A DNA stretch of 64,000 bases from Adiantum capillus-veneris (taxonomy: Eukaryota > Streptophyta > Polypodiopsida > Polypodiales > Pteridaceae), in contig CM043948.1 of NCBI GenBank assembly GCA_014529385.2, forward strand, positions 22,589,451 through 22,653,450, given 5' to 3'. The notes beneath the pieces were generated by a model. That model did not search any database and was not told the DNA's origin. It saw only the letters and a program-made list of their open reading frames with translations. This document shows positions 1 to 10,199 of the stretch, piece after piece; the stretch's first letter is position 1; every line of letters starts with the position of its first letter. The position numbers and the translations under genes are program-made.

Positions 1-56
1 AAGAGCAAGAGTCTCAGAGTTCTTCATCGAGGGACAAGAGCATGGAGATGAGCATG

Positions 57-60
<4 letters not shown>

Positions 61-142
<82 letters not shown>
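61..142. repeat. (GA)n microsatellite, 82 bp
   Basis: Uninterrupted GA dinucleotides. No coding sense is claimed on either strand. The flanking DNA is not similar to the other GA tracts at 32.8 and 53.5 kb that I can see. Confidence 0.98.
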
Positions 143-145
<3 letters not shown>

Positions 146-532
146 CACTAGATAGTGTGTAATCGAAAACAACACCACTTTTCATGAAAAGCATTCTTAT
201 AAAAGTTGTTTTTTGTCAATTTTAAGCAATACGGTCACTCTGCACACATTCGATGCTTTAAGAAATCATTTTAGATTAGCACACAAAATGCAAGTTACTT
301 TTTTATAAGCTAGAAAACACATGAAAAGAGAAAAAATCACAAAAAGTGTCATAAAATCTAATATCTAACCACCCTAAATGAATTTCTCATATTAAACTAA
401 TCGTTTAATGTGGAAAATAAACGAGAACAAGGGTTAGGATATAGACATATGCTTATAGATCTATCTCAACACGGAGCCAATGGTAGAGGGGCCCAAATGA
501 GAGATAGTCTATCAAAGAGCAAGGCTAACCAA
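143..532. other. unassigned AT-rich flank
   Basis: No open frame, RNA gene or recognised repeat is visible here. It is the DNA immediately outside the proposed left end of the gypsy-1 LTR. Confidence 0.5.
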
Positions 533-927
533 TGGAGCATAAAGACCTTAGGGCTAGTTTCATGTAAGACCTCCAATAGTTAGTGTTAAAAGTCTTTTGA
601 CCTTAGGTAAGCTAGGGATGTGCTTGAGGTGGGAACCCAGCCCAAGCTTGAGGTGCTTGTCATGCCTGATGATTGAGATGCTTGAGATGCCTGAAGTGCT
701 TGATGATTGAGATGCTTGAGGTGCTTGTCATGCTTGATATGCTAGGGGGGTACTTGAGGTGGGAACCCAGCCCAAGCTTGAGGGGCTTAAGGACCAAGCT
801 TGTGGTGAGAACTAGGCCAAAGGTTGAGGGGCTTGAGGTGGCACAAAAGTCAAAGCAATTCCTTACAAGGAGGGGGCGAGCCATGCAAGAAGGGGGGGGT
901 GGTTGCTTGACCACTCTCTCTCCCTAG
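533..927 (+). mobile_element. gypsy-1 5' LTR, left part
   Basis: This segment matches the reverse complement of about 13080-13495, including the shared phrases around TGGAGCATAA, the degenerate CTTGAGGTG-rich tract and GGGAACCC(A/G)GCCC. The LTR therefore begins at TGGAGC (533), and is interrupted at 928 by a younger LTR element before resuming at 2853. The 650-840 stretch is a low-complexity run built from variants of GATGCTTGAGGTGCTTGA; the same run in the inverted copy differs in repeat number. Start and end agree with a short terminal inverted repeat (TGGA...TCCA). The exact first base is inferred from only two copies. Confidence 0.75.
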
Positions 928-1207
928 TGTTGACGCAGCCTATGGTGGATGTAGACAATGAGGTGCCAACACAAGGTGCAAGTGCAGAAGAACGAGAGCG
1001 AGAGAGGAGAGAGACTCGGCAGGAGAACCAACAACACACACACACTATGCTTGTATATAATTTTGTGTAAACAACCTTACAATATAAAGCCGAAAGAGGC
1101 TGCCATGCAAACTTGACTTCCAACTGCATGCTTATCTACATGCCATAAGGGCATGTGCCCACGGGTAGACTACCAATTAAAACTGGATCGGGCTTGAATA
1201 CCCAACA
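928..1207 (-). repeat. 3' LTR of nested element, 280 bp
   Basis: Highly similar to 2577-2852; both end with the phrase AATACCCAACA on the plus strand. It holds ATATAATTTTGTGT near its middle, in the transcribed or promoter part. A small CA expansion (ACACACACAC) distinguishes it from the other LTR. Confidence 0.88.
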
Positions 1208-1225
1208 ATACCCTCCCTCAAGCCC
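1208..1225 (-). promoter_or_regulatory. polypurine tract of nested element
   Basis: On the minus strand this reads GGGCTTGAGGGAGGGTAT directly before the TGTTGGG that opens the 3' LTR. That is the position and composition expected for the plus-strand primer. Confidence 0.7.
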
Positions 1226-1665
1226 GAACTAGACAGACCCTCTCATGATACCTTGAGTTTTTGGTATACTCGTCAACCGTGAGTTTTAGGTTCTCTCACA
1301 ACCAAGGATTTCTAGTGTATCCATAACCTGGTGCTATGATAGTAGAACCCCCCCTTGAACAGATAGGGTGTAGGTCAAAAAATTAGCTACCAAAAATGGA
1401 GTTTTTGGTTCACTTCCAAACCTTGGGTTTAAGGTGTACCCAGTAACCTCACGAGAAGTGCAACAAAATAGGACTTGAGAACAAAAAAATGATAATTTGG
1501 GAGGTCTTACCACTCATGTGTGGCAGTGTCTAACCCGTACAAATTTTTGACTGCATGGCAATAACTGACAACAGATAATGTAAAAAGAGGCTTTGACTGG
1601 AAAGTTTATGATGGTTCTGAAAATAGACAAAAGCTAACAAAACTATGACACTAAACAGGGAGAAA

Positions 1666-2118
1666 CTATTTTTCGAACTCTTTATGGATGTACCAAGTGT
1701 TCCAAGCAAACCTGTCAAAATAATCACCACTCGCTTTTGTCCAAATGAGCTTTGATTTTTTGAAGCCGCTCTTTTTCTCTCCTGCATGAGAAGTATCCTT
1801 GACAAAATGACATGCTTCTTGTACCTTGTAATATATGTGCAAATCAATGAAATTGTCTTGAAGAGTTTGTTCATGTTCTTGTTTGTCTTCTTTAGCTTGT
1901 AGCACATGCATCAGAACATAAGCATCTTGAAATGCCCAGTGTTTTGAAAAAGATATAAGCCAAAGAACACAACTCGCAGTCTTGTGAGCATTTTGAAATA
2001 TTCCGTGCAAAGAACACCACCTAGGAATCTTTTGAGACATCATTTCTAACAACGTTTCAAGATGTTGTGAGATTCCTTGCCTAGCTATGTCTTTCACAAG
2101 TTGCTCTTTGTAGTGCAA
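1666..2118 (-). CDS. unknown 150-aa ORF inside nested LTR element
   Basis: This is the longest open frame in the nested element. The product starts MHYKEQLVKD, is predicted mostly helical, and has a Trp/Cys-rich middle (CSLHGIFQNAHKTASC) and a Lys-rich C-terminal part. I see no CCHC knuckle, protease DSG, RT or integrase signature. An overlapping minus frame at 2094-2420 (108 aa) reads into the same region, so a frameshift or intron between them is possible. It could be a captured host gene fragment, an unusual gag-like protein, or chance. Function unknown. Distance from the 5' LTR (about 460 bp) is compatible with a leader. Confidence 0.35.
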   Translation of the reverse strand: MHYKEQLVKDIARQGISQHLETLLEMMSQKIPRWCSLHGIFQNAHKTASCVLWLISFSKHWAFQDAYVLMHVLQAKEDKQEHEQTLQDNFIDLHIYYKVQEACHFVKDTSHAGEKKSGFKKSKLIWTKASGDYFDRFAWNTWYIHKEFEK

Positions 2119-2559
2119 AACTGCCGCTTTGCTTTCAATTTAGAACACCACAACCAGCTGCATTTTGAGACGCCATGTGAGAGAAGCCTTGGGAGATGCA
2201 ACGTTTTGATATGCTTATAGTGCTCCTTTTCAATGGGCACCAGAACACCGAGCCGAGGGTACCCAAGGGTGGGAATCCCTGCTTGACAGGCCACTTTATT
2301 AAAGTGTGAAACCGGATGAAAACAAAACTTGAAAAACCGAACTGTCGATGGCGAGCTCTGCAGGCAACAGCGCCGATTGGCGGTTTGCTTCACAGCGGGC
2401 TCAAGAGGCAAAATTGGCAAGAGCTACAAAGTCAAAAGTTGTCCTTCAGCCCAGAGCGACCATGTTGATGGTGGGTTTGTGCGGTTTTATGCAGGTCGAC
2501 AGGCACTCGTTTCCCTTCACAGGTGGCCTGTCCCACGCGACACTACGAACACGACCCTC

Positions 2560-2576
2560 GAGGCTCTGATACCAAG
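2560..2576 (-). promoter_or_regulatory. primer-binding site (tRNA-iMet type) of nested element
   Basis: The plus strand reads GCTCTGATACCA at 2563-2574, two bases from the LTR. On the minus strand that is TGGTATCAGAGC, complementary to the 3' end of plant initiator tRNA-Met. It sets the element's orientation. Confidence 0.9.
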
Positions 2577-2852
2577 TGTTGATGTAGCCTATGGTGGATG
2601 CAGACGGTGAGGTGTCATGACAAGGTGCAGGTGCAGCAAAACGAGAGCGAGAGAGGAGAGAGACTCAGCAGGAGAACCAACAACACACGCTATGCTTGTA
2701 TATAATTTTGTGTGAACAACCTTACAATATAAAGCCAAAAGAGGCTACCATGCAAACTTGACTTGCAAGTGCATGCTTATCTGCATGCCATAAGGGCATG
2801 TGCCCACGGGTATACTACCAATTAAAACTGAATCGGACTTGAATACCCAACA
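2577..2852 (-). repeat. 5' LTR of nested element, 276 bp
   Basis: Partner of 928-1207, with scattered point differences plus a short CA-repeat length change. The divergence means the insertion is not recent. Confidence 0.88.
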
Positions 2853-3844
2853 AGTAGGACACATGTCAAGCCCCTAGCTAGGTTACACTCATGGTGTGCC
2901 TAAAGCCTATTGGCTGGCCTTCCAAGGGGTCCAATAATAATTTAGTGGATTTAATTAATTGTTTTAGCATTTATCAAGCCCTCTCTCTCAAAGGGGAAAG
3001 GGGGACACTTGTCCCAAGGCTACCCTTGTTGCTTGGTATGATTCTTGCTTGTGATTGGCTACGCCTGGAGGGGTCCAATGAGCTTCAACCATGAGCTACA
3101 AGGGGGGTCCGATCAAAGCAAGTAGGGGGCCTACTTGAGGGGTATACCTCCCACACACACCCACACACACTCTCATTGTATGAGGTGCAAAGTGCAAGAG
3201 CTCCCTCTCCTTCTCTAAGCAAGTAGAGAGGTTGAGAGCCTACACCAACACTCTTGGCTATGGAATGCAAATCCAACCAAGAGCCATGCTTCAATTCTTA
3301 AGCTTGTCATCTTCTCCATCTTCATTACTATGCTATTATGTATGCTAGCAAGAAGAGTGATGATAAGTGAGGAACTAGTTCTTTCTCCTATGAAATGTTT
3401 CTTCTTCCTCTTCCCTATCCTCATTCGCTGCTAGCTCTCTCCACCTTCGAAGGTGTTTGAGGTCTTGGGACTGAGGCTTGGGATACTTAATGTTTTCCAC
3501 AAAGTTTATGTTATGCTCTTGATGCATGAAGCTTTCCATCTTCATTGCATCACCTAGGTCACAAGGAACACAAAGATTGTATTGTAACAAGTCTCTCTTG
3601 ATGGGAGAAACTATAATACAAATGCCTATCGGAGTGGGGACCGGCTCCACAGAATTATGGTCCTCAAGTGTTGTCATGTTCTCTAAATTCTCTCTCTTGC
3701 AAAAGTATTGTTCATGCCAAGTTGACTAAATGCTATGTTTATGTTTCTGCCTTCAATTATGTTCACCCGCTATGCTCACAAAGTAATTTGCACAAAAGTA
3801 CTCTCTCTATTTTTCGCTACTCTCAAGTAAATAGGCCAATTCCA
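2853..3844 (+). mobile_element. gypsy-1 5' LTR, right part
   Basis: The LTR resumes after the nested element. It matches the reverse complement of 12102 to about 13060 over its whole length, ending at ...GGCCAATTCCA six bases before the primer site. Together with 533-927 this gives a 1,387-bp LTR, close to the 1,394 bp of the inverted copy. The segment around 3110-3190 has a CACACA run that is GTGTGT in the inverted copy, as expected. Small open frames here are not conserved coding. Confidence 0.82.
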
Positions 3845-3850
3845 TTAAAT

Positions 3851-3862
3851 TGGTATTAGAGC
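3851..3862 (+). promoter_or_regulatory. gypsy-1 primer-binding site
   Basis: TGGTATTAGAGC differs by one base from the TGGTATCAGAGC sites of the other elements in the window. Its position just after the LTR end supports tRNA-iMet priming. Confidence 0.8.
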
Positions 3863-4221
3863 ATTTGGTTTCTCTTTTCTTGCTTAAGGAGAGAGGTCCT
3901 TAAGTGGCTTATAAATGGTTGATTTTGTTAATTATATTAGGGTAAGTGGGACTGGGATCTATTATCGGTCTTGTTGAGCCCACTATGTGGGATATGGTGC
4001 ACACCTCGGGAGCTTTGGACTTAATAATGGGGTCTTTTTAGACTTGCCTACGGCTTTACCATTATGGAGCCATAAGAAGACCGAAAGAAGCTAGCCCTCG
4101 GCAATTATGCAATATTAGACCCACTCCACTACTCTCTATAATCAACCACTTCGAGTCGTGGGTATAGATACTTAACAGCAAATTTTCAAAGGCTAAGAGG
4201 AGTGGCAACTAAGGTTTTGAA
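3863..4221 (+). other. gypsy-1 untranslated leader
   Basis: Lies between the primer site and the gag start. No open frame of note and no recognised structure. Confidence 0.55.
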
Positions 4222-5720
4222 TTGCCAAAGCATACACTAAGTACGTACACAAATTTTGTTAACATGGATGACAATAACCAAGAGAGTAGAATGAACATTG
4301 ATAGCTTTGATTTTGCACATGAAGGTGCTAATGATGATGCCCCCATGTTTGTCAATTATCTCTTTACTAGGTTGCAGCAAGCTATGGGCAACCCTGCTTT
4401 ACAAGCCGAAGTTACTCAACAACTTCATGCTTATGGGATTTCCCTTCCTCTCCAAGAGGAGAGAGAGATTAGGAGGCCTCTTGAAGAGACCCCCAAAATA
4501 AGACTCTCTCCCATACGAGAGGGGGAATTCAAAGAGCAAGAAACCAATGAAACTGTAAGTTCCTCTGAAGATGTGGCTCCACGAAGACGGTGGTCTAGAC
4601 GATCGCCAACTCCTCCCAAGAGGAAAAGATCAACACACAGTCCTTCTCCTCGTCATTCTGAAAGGGAAGAGAGGAAACAAAGGAAGAAAAGGGCAAGAAA
4701 GAGGTTACCCTCTTCTCCTTTTTCTTCTTCACCTTCCTCCTCTTCTGACGGAAGCTACAGCAATCCTCCTAGAGAATACAAGAGGGGAGGACATCCTAAA
4801 TCATACCCTGCATAGAGAAGGTCACAAAAGCTCAAGAAGTTCAAGGAGGGAGGAAAGAGTATCTCTTTTCTCACCTATGATGGCACTTTTGCTGCCATCG
4901 ACAAAGTGTTGGCCTTCATCCAACAATTTGATGTGGCCTTTGGAGATGAGGGCTTTACGAAGTCCTCCAAGCTACACCATGTAGCTATGCACTTTGAGAA
5001 ACGGCTCGTCAATGGTGGGCTAGCCTTCGTGGCAATGGAGAAGCCCCAAAGACATGGAAAACTCTACGAGTTTCCATCATGAAGCAAATCCTTGCAAGCA
5101 ATGCAAAGGACAAAGTGCTCACTGAATGGTGCAGTTTTAAGCTTCTCTCTCATGAGTCTATCCACAAATATGTAGACAAGTTTTGGAATTTACATCTCAA
5201 GGCTATTGTCTTCCAAAAGGTAGACTTCGCCGAGCAAAAGCAACAATTTTGTGTGGGATGACCTAAAGAAATGGCCGAATACGTCAACTCTCAACGACCT
5301 GGTTTTATCACCGAAGTTAACGATCACACCATGGTTGCTTCACGCATCAATTTCCAACAAGGGGCTAGACAAAATGTCAAGCCCATGGAAAACAAAGATA
5401 AAAATTATGCAAAGGGGAAAACCAATGCCCAAAATTCTTCCCAAGGCACTTCCACCAACAACAACAACAATCGGTCCAAGGAGAAGGGAGTTTACAAAGG
5501 CAAAAACAAACTCTCTCCTAAAGAGATTGAAGCCTTTTGCAAGGACCATAAGTGTTTTAAGGGTGTGGAGCAAGGACATGGCTATCGTTCTTGCCCCAAG
5601 AAAAATGTTTGCAATGGGATGGGAGAGATTGTAATGGCTAACACAGCTTTCAAGGGACAGCAAGCCTCCATTACTCCCTTGATTGGGAAGTTGAGGCTTC
5701 AATGTCCAAAGCTACGTTGA
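4222..5720 (+). pseudogene. gag: gypsy-1 gag with Arg/Ser-rich domain, broken
   Basis: The first 197 codons are open from ATG 4222. About residues 110-190 form a strongly basic Arg/Ser/Pro stretch (RRRWSRRSPTPPKRKR, then a poly-Ser run), resembling an RS domain. A stop at 4813 interrupts, but the same frame continues through a capsid-like helical part (FLTYDGTFAAIDKVLAF). A frameshift near 5010-5050 leads into MKQILASNAKDKVLTEW..., typical of gag capsids, and then into a frame opening MAEYVNSQRPGF. Near 5540-5600 a nucleocapsid knuckle remains as CFKGVEQGHGYRSCP; its second cysteine has become Gly. The order capsid then CCHC, followed by protease and RT, identifies gag. At least one stop and two frameshifts make it non-functional. 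Confidence 0.85.
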
Positions 5721-7426
5721 CAAAAAATACTTTTTCATCTCTCCTCTCCAACATGAGGATGCTATCCTAGGGGCGCCATGGCTTGATCGCATGGCTGCCA
5801 ACTTGATTTCCCTGAAAGGAGAATCTACTTCACCTACAGGGGAAAGAACATGTATATAGATGCTAGTGAGTGTGATCATACTATACCACTTGTAAATCCA
5901 CCTACTTTTGATAAATCAATAAAGAGCTCAGTTTCTAAGTACATGATTTTTGTCAAAGAATCCATAAAAGACCCTCATATTTCATCAAATGTAAATGGTA
6001 GGAATCAAGGAGAGCTAGACTTGTCTAATTTTCTAAAGGGATTCCAAGATGTATTCATCGATGATATCCCTATGGACTTACCTCCAAAATGAGGGGATGA
6101 TGACCATCGAATTGAGCTCCTTCTAGGAAGCTCGCCGCCTAACAAGCCTCCTTATCAAGTTTCTCAAGCTCAACAAGAGGATATCATGAGGCAAGTACAG
6201 GAATTAGTAGACAAAGGGATGGTGAGGCCTAGCTCCTCTCCCTTTTGTTCTCCAGTCCTTTTAGTGCAAAAGAAAGATGGTACATACCGTATGTGTGTAG
6301 ACTATCAAGACTAAATCATATCACTATCAAAAACAAATTTTGTGTGCCTCGGTTAGAAGGTCTGTTTGATAAGCTACAAGGCTCTACCTACTTCAATAGG
6401 ATTGATCTTAAAAGTGGTTGTCATCAAATAAAGATAGTGAATGAAAATATCCTAAAGACCGCATTTAGTACAATGTTTGGCCTTTATGAATATCTAGTCA
6501 TGCCTTTTGGCTTGACTAATGCATCGGCCACGTTCAATCGTCTAATGGAGAAAATATTTAGACCCAACCGCAAATTCATTAGAGTGTTCTTTGATGATAC
6601 CATCGTCTACTCCAAGTCTTTGGAGGAACATAAGCAACATCTCCAAGTGATTTTTTAAGCATTAAGGGAGAATAAGCTTTTTCTCAACCAAAAGAAAAGT
6701 GAATTTTTCCTTCAAGAGATTCAATACTTAGGTCATATTATCTCTCAACATGGTATCTGTATGGATCCATCAAAGTTAGAGGTAATAAAAGCATGGCCTA
6801 ATCCAGGGAATCTACATGAGCTAAGAAGCTTTATTGGTATGTGTGCATACTATAGACGCTTCATAGCAAAATTCTCTCAAATAGCAGGACCAATACATGA
6901 CTTAGCAAAGAAGAACGTTAAGTATTTATGGACTACTAAGGAGCAAAATGCTTTTGACAAGCTCAAAGAGAAGCTTACCTCCCAACCAGTACTTATGCTT
7001 CCGGATCTCTCAAAGCCATTTGAGGTCCAATGTGATGCTTTTGGTGATTGCCTTGGAGTAGTTTTGCTTCAAGAAGGGCATGCCATAGCATATGAGAGCC
7101 GAAGGCTCAATACGGATGAACGAGTCTTGGGCATTGATAAGGAAGAGATTTTAGCTTTTCTACATGCCCTAGACACATGGAAATGCTACTTATTGGGGAC
7201 TCCATTTATTCTACGAACCGACCACCAAAGTCTCAAGTATTTCATGACGCAAACCAATCTTTCCGACAAACAGATGAGGTGGGAAAATTTTCTTTCACAA
7301 TTTAATTTCCATATTGATCAGATTGCTAGTAAGCACAATCAAGTGGCCGATGCACTTTCACGACGACCAAAAGTTAATACGGTGTCTATAGCTACCCACA
7401 ATGATCTATCTTCTATGATAGTTTGA
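5705..7426 (+). pseudogene. pol: gypsy-1 pol: PR end, RT, RNase H; truncated, no integrase
   Basis: The C-terminal part of an aspartic protease is readable (DAILGAPWLDRM, about 5755-5800); the catalytic Asp part is missing. RT follows with CSPVLLVQKKDGTYRMC, IDLKSGCHQIKI, MPFGLTNASATFNRL and the active site FFDDTIVYSK (about 6580-6615), both Asp present. The thumb continues as YLGHIISQHGI and LRSFIGMCAYYRRFI. RNase H reads CDAFGDCLGVVLL, EILAFLHALDTW, RTDHQSLKYF and VADALSRRP, so all four acidic residues are kept. Stops or frameshifts occur near 6091, 6300 and 6656. Homology ends abruptly at 7426, before the integrase zinc finger, where an unrelated element begins. Confidence 0.92.
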
Positions 7427-8349
7427 ATACTATTGTGAGAATGGAATTGGCAATCATTGAGAAGGCCACCATACAACTGTATGATGTGATCCATCAAGCT
7501 ATCAGAGCTAGTGAATATTTGGATTCTAATGGCGATTCCTCTTTTGGGGAGGATCAAAAATCTAGAATGAATAAAATCAAGAAGATGAAGCAAAGTAGTA
7601 ACAGTTCCAATAGTTTGGATGTAGATAATACATCGAAAGAATTCGATAAGGATGAAGAGGAATCAAAAAGTTCTAAAGCAATGTGTAAGTCTAGTAAAGC
7701 TTCTAATCCATAGAAAACCAATATGACATCCAAGATAAAAACTTTGCAAAAAAGAGTTTAAACGAAGTGTGGTATACACAATGTCAGAATCCCAATCATT
7801 GGGCAGTTGGATATGCTTTAAACCAAAGTGGGATCTGGCACCATTCCTTGTACGAATGGCACATCAAAGGCATGTGCAACCATTAAGAATACTGTAAGGA
7901 GTGGTAATCGATATTTTCGGAATATCTTTTGTCATGTCATTTGTGGTTTTGAATGTGCATGAGTTTTCTACAATCTCCTGTTTGGGAGACCAAGGCTTTG
8001 CCAAGCTAAGGTCAATCATAATTGGGAGACTGATCATTTGATTGTTTGGTGTGGTCAAAAGAAAATCAAGTTTTCCTTAGGATAACAGATGCAAATACAC
8101 AATACATTTTGGCTTGTGATTGCAAAAACAGTGAATACGTTGGATGACATGGATGATGATGAGAAATATCAATTCCTTGGTCAAAATGAGAATATTATTC
8201 CATTTTGTTTAGTGGGTTTATCCTTTTTGGATAAGAGAAAGGTTGTGAAAGCTACGAAAGTATCTCACATATCAGAGGCTTATTTTCCGAATGTGGAGAT
8301 GCATGGGGAGGAGGTTGATTTCAAGGAGGTTCTTTTACAAGAAAAATAA
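7427..8349 (+). pseudogene. gypsy-2 gag C-terminus and protease remnant
   Basis: The open frame 7423-7713 encodes an acidic/Lys/Ser-rich stretch (SSNSLDVDNTSKEFDKDEEE) of the kind that links gag to protease. After several stops, about 7880-8080 translates to a protease C-terminal half (VRSGNRYFRNIFCH ... FGRPRLCQAKVNHNWE). The frame 8089-8349 (86 aa, DDMDDDEKYQFLGQNEN) is the variable PR-RT linker. No DSG or DTG triad was seen. Assignment rests on order and the protease tail. Confidence 0.6.
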
Positions 8350-8492
8350 TTTTAGGGAAACTTGAGTAATATGGTTTGGGTATCAAAATAATTTCTTCAA
8401 ATGGTGTATTTGAATGAGAAACTACAAGCAAAACTCGTAAAGCTCAGCGCATCATTGGATGCGGGGTGGGTTTCAAGAGTAGCTTATTTCTT

Positions 8493-9452
8493 TGCTACAA
8501 GAATTTATAAATGTGTCTACATGGGATTTTTATTATGAAGGGACTATATCCAAAATTGCATCAGCACCAAATAAAGCTAAAATTGAATGCAGTTCCAGCA
8601 TGATAGCAGAGATATCACATGAATCCTCATTTGGCCAACCATGGGATTATTTGGATAATAAGGGACTATATCCAAAATTGCATCAGCACCAAATAAAGCT
8701 AAAATTGAATGCAGTTCCAGCATGATAGCAGTGATATCACATGAATCCTCATTTGGTCAACCAAGTGAACGAGGAGCTTGATAGATTGCTGCAAGTGGAT
8801 TTCAATGCACCAATTGATAATGTGGAATGGGTATCCATAAAATTTTATTATTTTGAAGAATAATGAGAAATTGCACATCTGTGTGGATTACGCAAGTTAA
8901 ACAAAGCCACAATTGCGAATTCTTATCCAATTTTGCACTTGGATTCTATATTGGATGTTGTGGTAGGGCATGAAATATATTCCTTTTGGGTACAATCAAA
9001 TCAAAATGGCATTGGAGGATCAAGCAATGACCGCATTCATTACTGTTTGGGGAGTATTTGTTTGTACAGTGATGTGGTTTGGATTGAAGAATGCCCCTAC
9101 ATCATTTCAAAAGACAATGTCATATTTTGGACCTTACTTGATTAAATTCATGCAAGTGTTCTTGGATGATTAGTCAGTATTTGGTAGTAAGGAAAAGCAT
9201 TTGGATCATCTACAACTGTGTCAGCAATGTCGTGCGATGCATTTCAACTTGATTTTACTTCAGTGTACTTTTGCAGTGAAGAGTGGTAAACGACTTGGGC
9301 ATGTGGTTTTTGCGGATGGAATTGTTGTGGATCTTGATAAAGTTTCTACATTAATGATGACACCTAAAGAATGTTTGCGATTCTTTGGGCAAGTGTGGTG
9401 GCATGGCAGGCATTTACAATTTTTGGCACATATGGCTATTCCATTGAATTGA
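8493..9452 (+). pseudogene. gypsy-2 reverse transcriptase remnant
   Basis: N-terminal RT linker (YPKLHQHQIKLKLNAVPA) occurs twice because of a tandem duplication. Fingers and palm follow: LNKATIANSYPILHLDSIL, NQIKMALEDQAMTAF, LKNAPTSFQKTM and FMQVFLDD at 9150-9172. A stop sits immediately after the catalytic FLDD where Phe is expected before SVFG. The thumb is readable as GKRLGHVVFADGIVVD. Several frameshifts (about 8870, 8990) break the frame. Confidence 0.85.
8541..8784 (+). repeat. 122-bp tandem duplication in gypsy-2 RT
   Basis: The phrase GGACTATATCCAAAATTG begins at 8541 and again at 8663, and the following ~120 bases are almost identical. 122 is not a multiple of three, so the copy shifts the frame. 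Confidence 0.92.
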
Positions 9453-9539
9453 TTATGACACATTGGCAAAACACAATATGTGTGACTCTTGAATGTGACT
9501 AAGCTTATTGAATTTTGAAGATCAATTATGTAGGGGCCG

Positions 9540-9990
9540 AATGATCGCTCCTCCAAATTGGGAGAAGGAATTTTATGTATTTTTGGATTCATCGGATGTG
9601 GCTATTGGCAATGTGCTGATGCAGGAATCTGAATGGGGCTAGTTTAGGCTAGTGTACTATGCCAATCAATGGTTTTCTACTATAGAAAATAATTATTAAG
9701 TTATAGAAAGAGAAGGGTTGGGAGTGATATACTTATTGAAGAAGTTTTGACACAATTCAATTGGACATTCTACTTTCATGTAGATCACTCCGTGTTGTTG
9801 TATTTGGTCAAGCATTGGATTTTGATGGGTCATCTAGCACGTTGGGTGTTGCTATCGTAAGAATTTGAGTTTGAATTCATTCATCAACCTGGTGCAAAAC
9901 ATGCAGTAGCAAACTACTTGTCCTATTTGAAAAGTGGGAAAGCATCGAAAGCGGTTGATGATGAATTTCTAGATGCTTCTTTATATCGAC
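9540..9990 (+). pseudogene. gypsy-2 RNase H remnant
   Basis: Reads FYVFLDSSDVAIGNVLMQES (first Asp), YYANQWFSTIENNY, then VIEREGLGVIYLLKKF (Glu) with stops and frameshifts between. The tail around 9890-9960 resembles the ...NAVADYLS end of RNase H. Inactive. Confidence 0.75.
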
Positions 9991-10199
9991 TCAGTTCAAC
10001 CACTGCAAATGTGTAAGGGTTAAATCTACCAATTCCTTGGAGCAAGTATGATGATTCTTTAGAATTTCTTACTAGTGGGGCTATGCTAGACTATCTTGCA
10101 AGAGATTAGATGTGTCGATTGGCCTTGCAAAGTTGGAATTTTGAGGAGGTTTTTGGTGTTTAATATCATCATGATGTGACCAATGTGTTGATGTGATGT

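Larger units (their letters stand above)
928..2852 (-). mobile_element. nested 1.9-kb LTR retroelement without pol
   Basis: Two similar direct repeats (928-1207 and 2577-2852), each reading TGTTG...CAACA on the plus strand, bound a 1.37 kb interior. A tRNA-Met-type primer site lies next to the right repeat and a purine tract, read on the minus strand, lies next to the left one, so the element points leftward. No RT, integrase or protease motif is visible inside, which makes it a non-autonomous (TRIM or SMART-like) element that must borrow enzymes. It splits the older gypsy-1 LTR. The 5-bp flanks (CCTAG left, AGTAG right) match only partly, so a clean target duplication is not shown. Confidence 0.85.

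Noticed and set aside
4222-4815. Host SR-type splicing factor
   Set aside because: The frame follows a primer-binding site and leads into capsid, a CCHC knuckle and gypsy pol, so it is gag.
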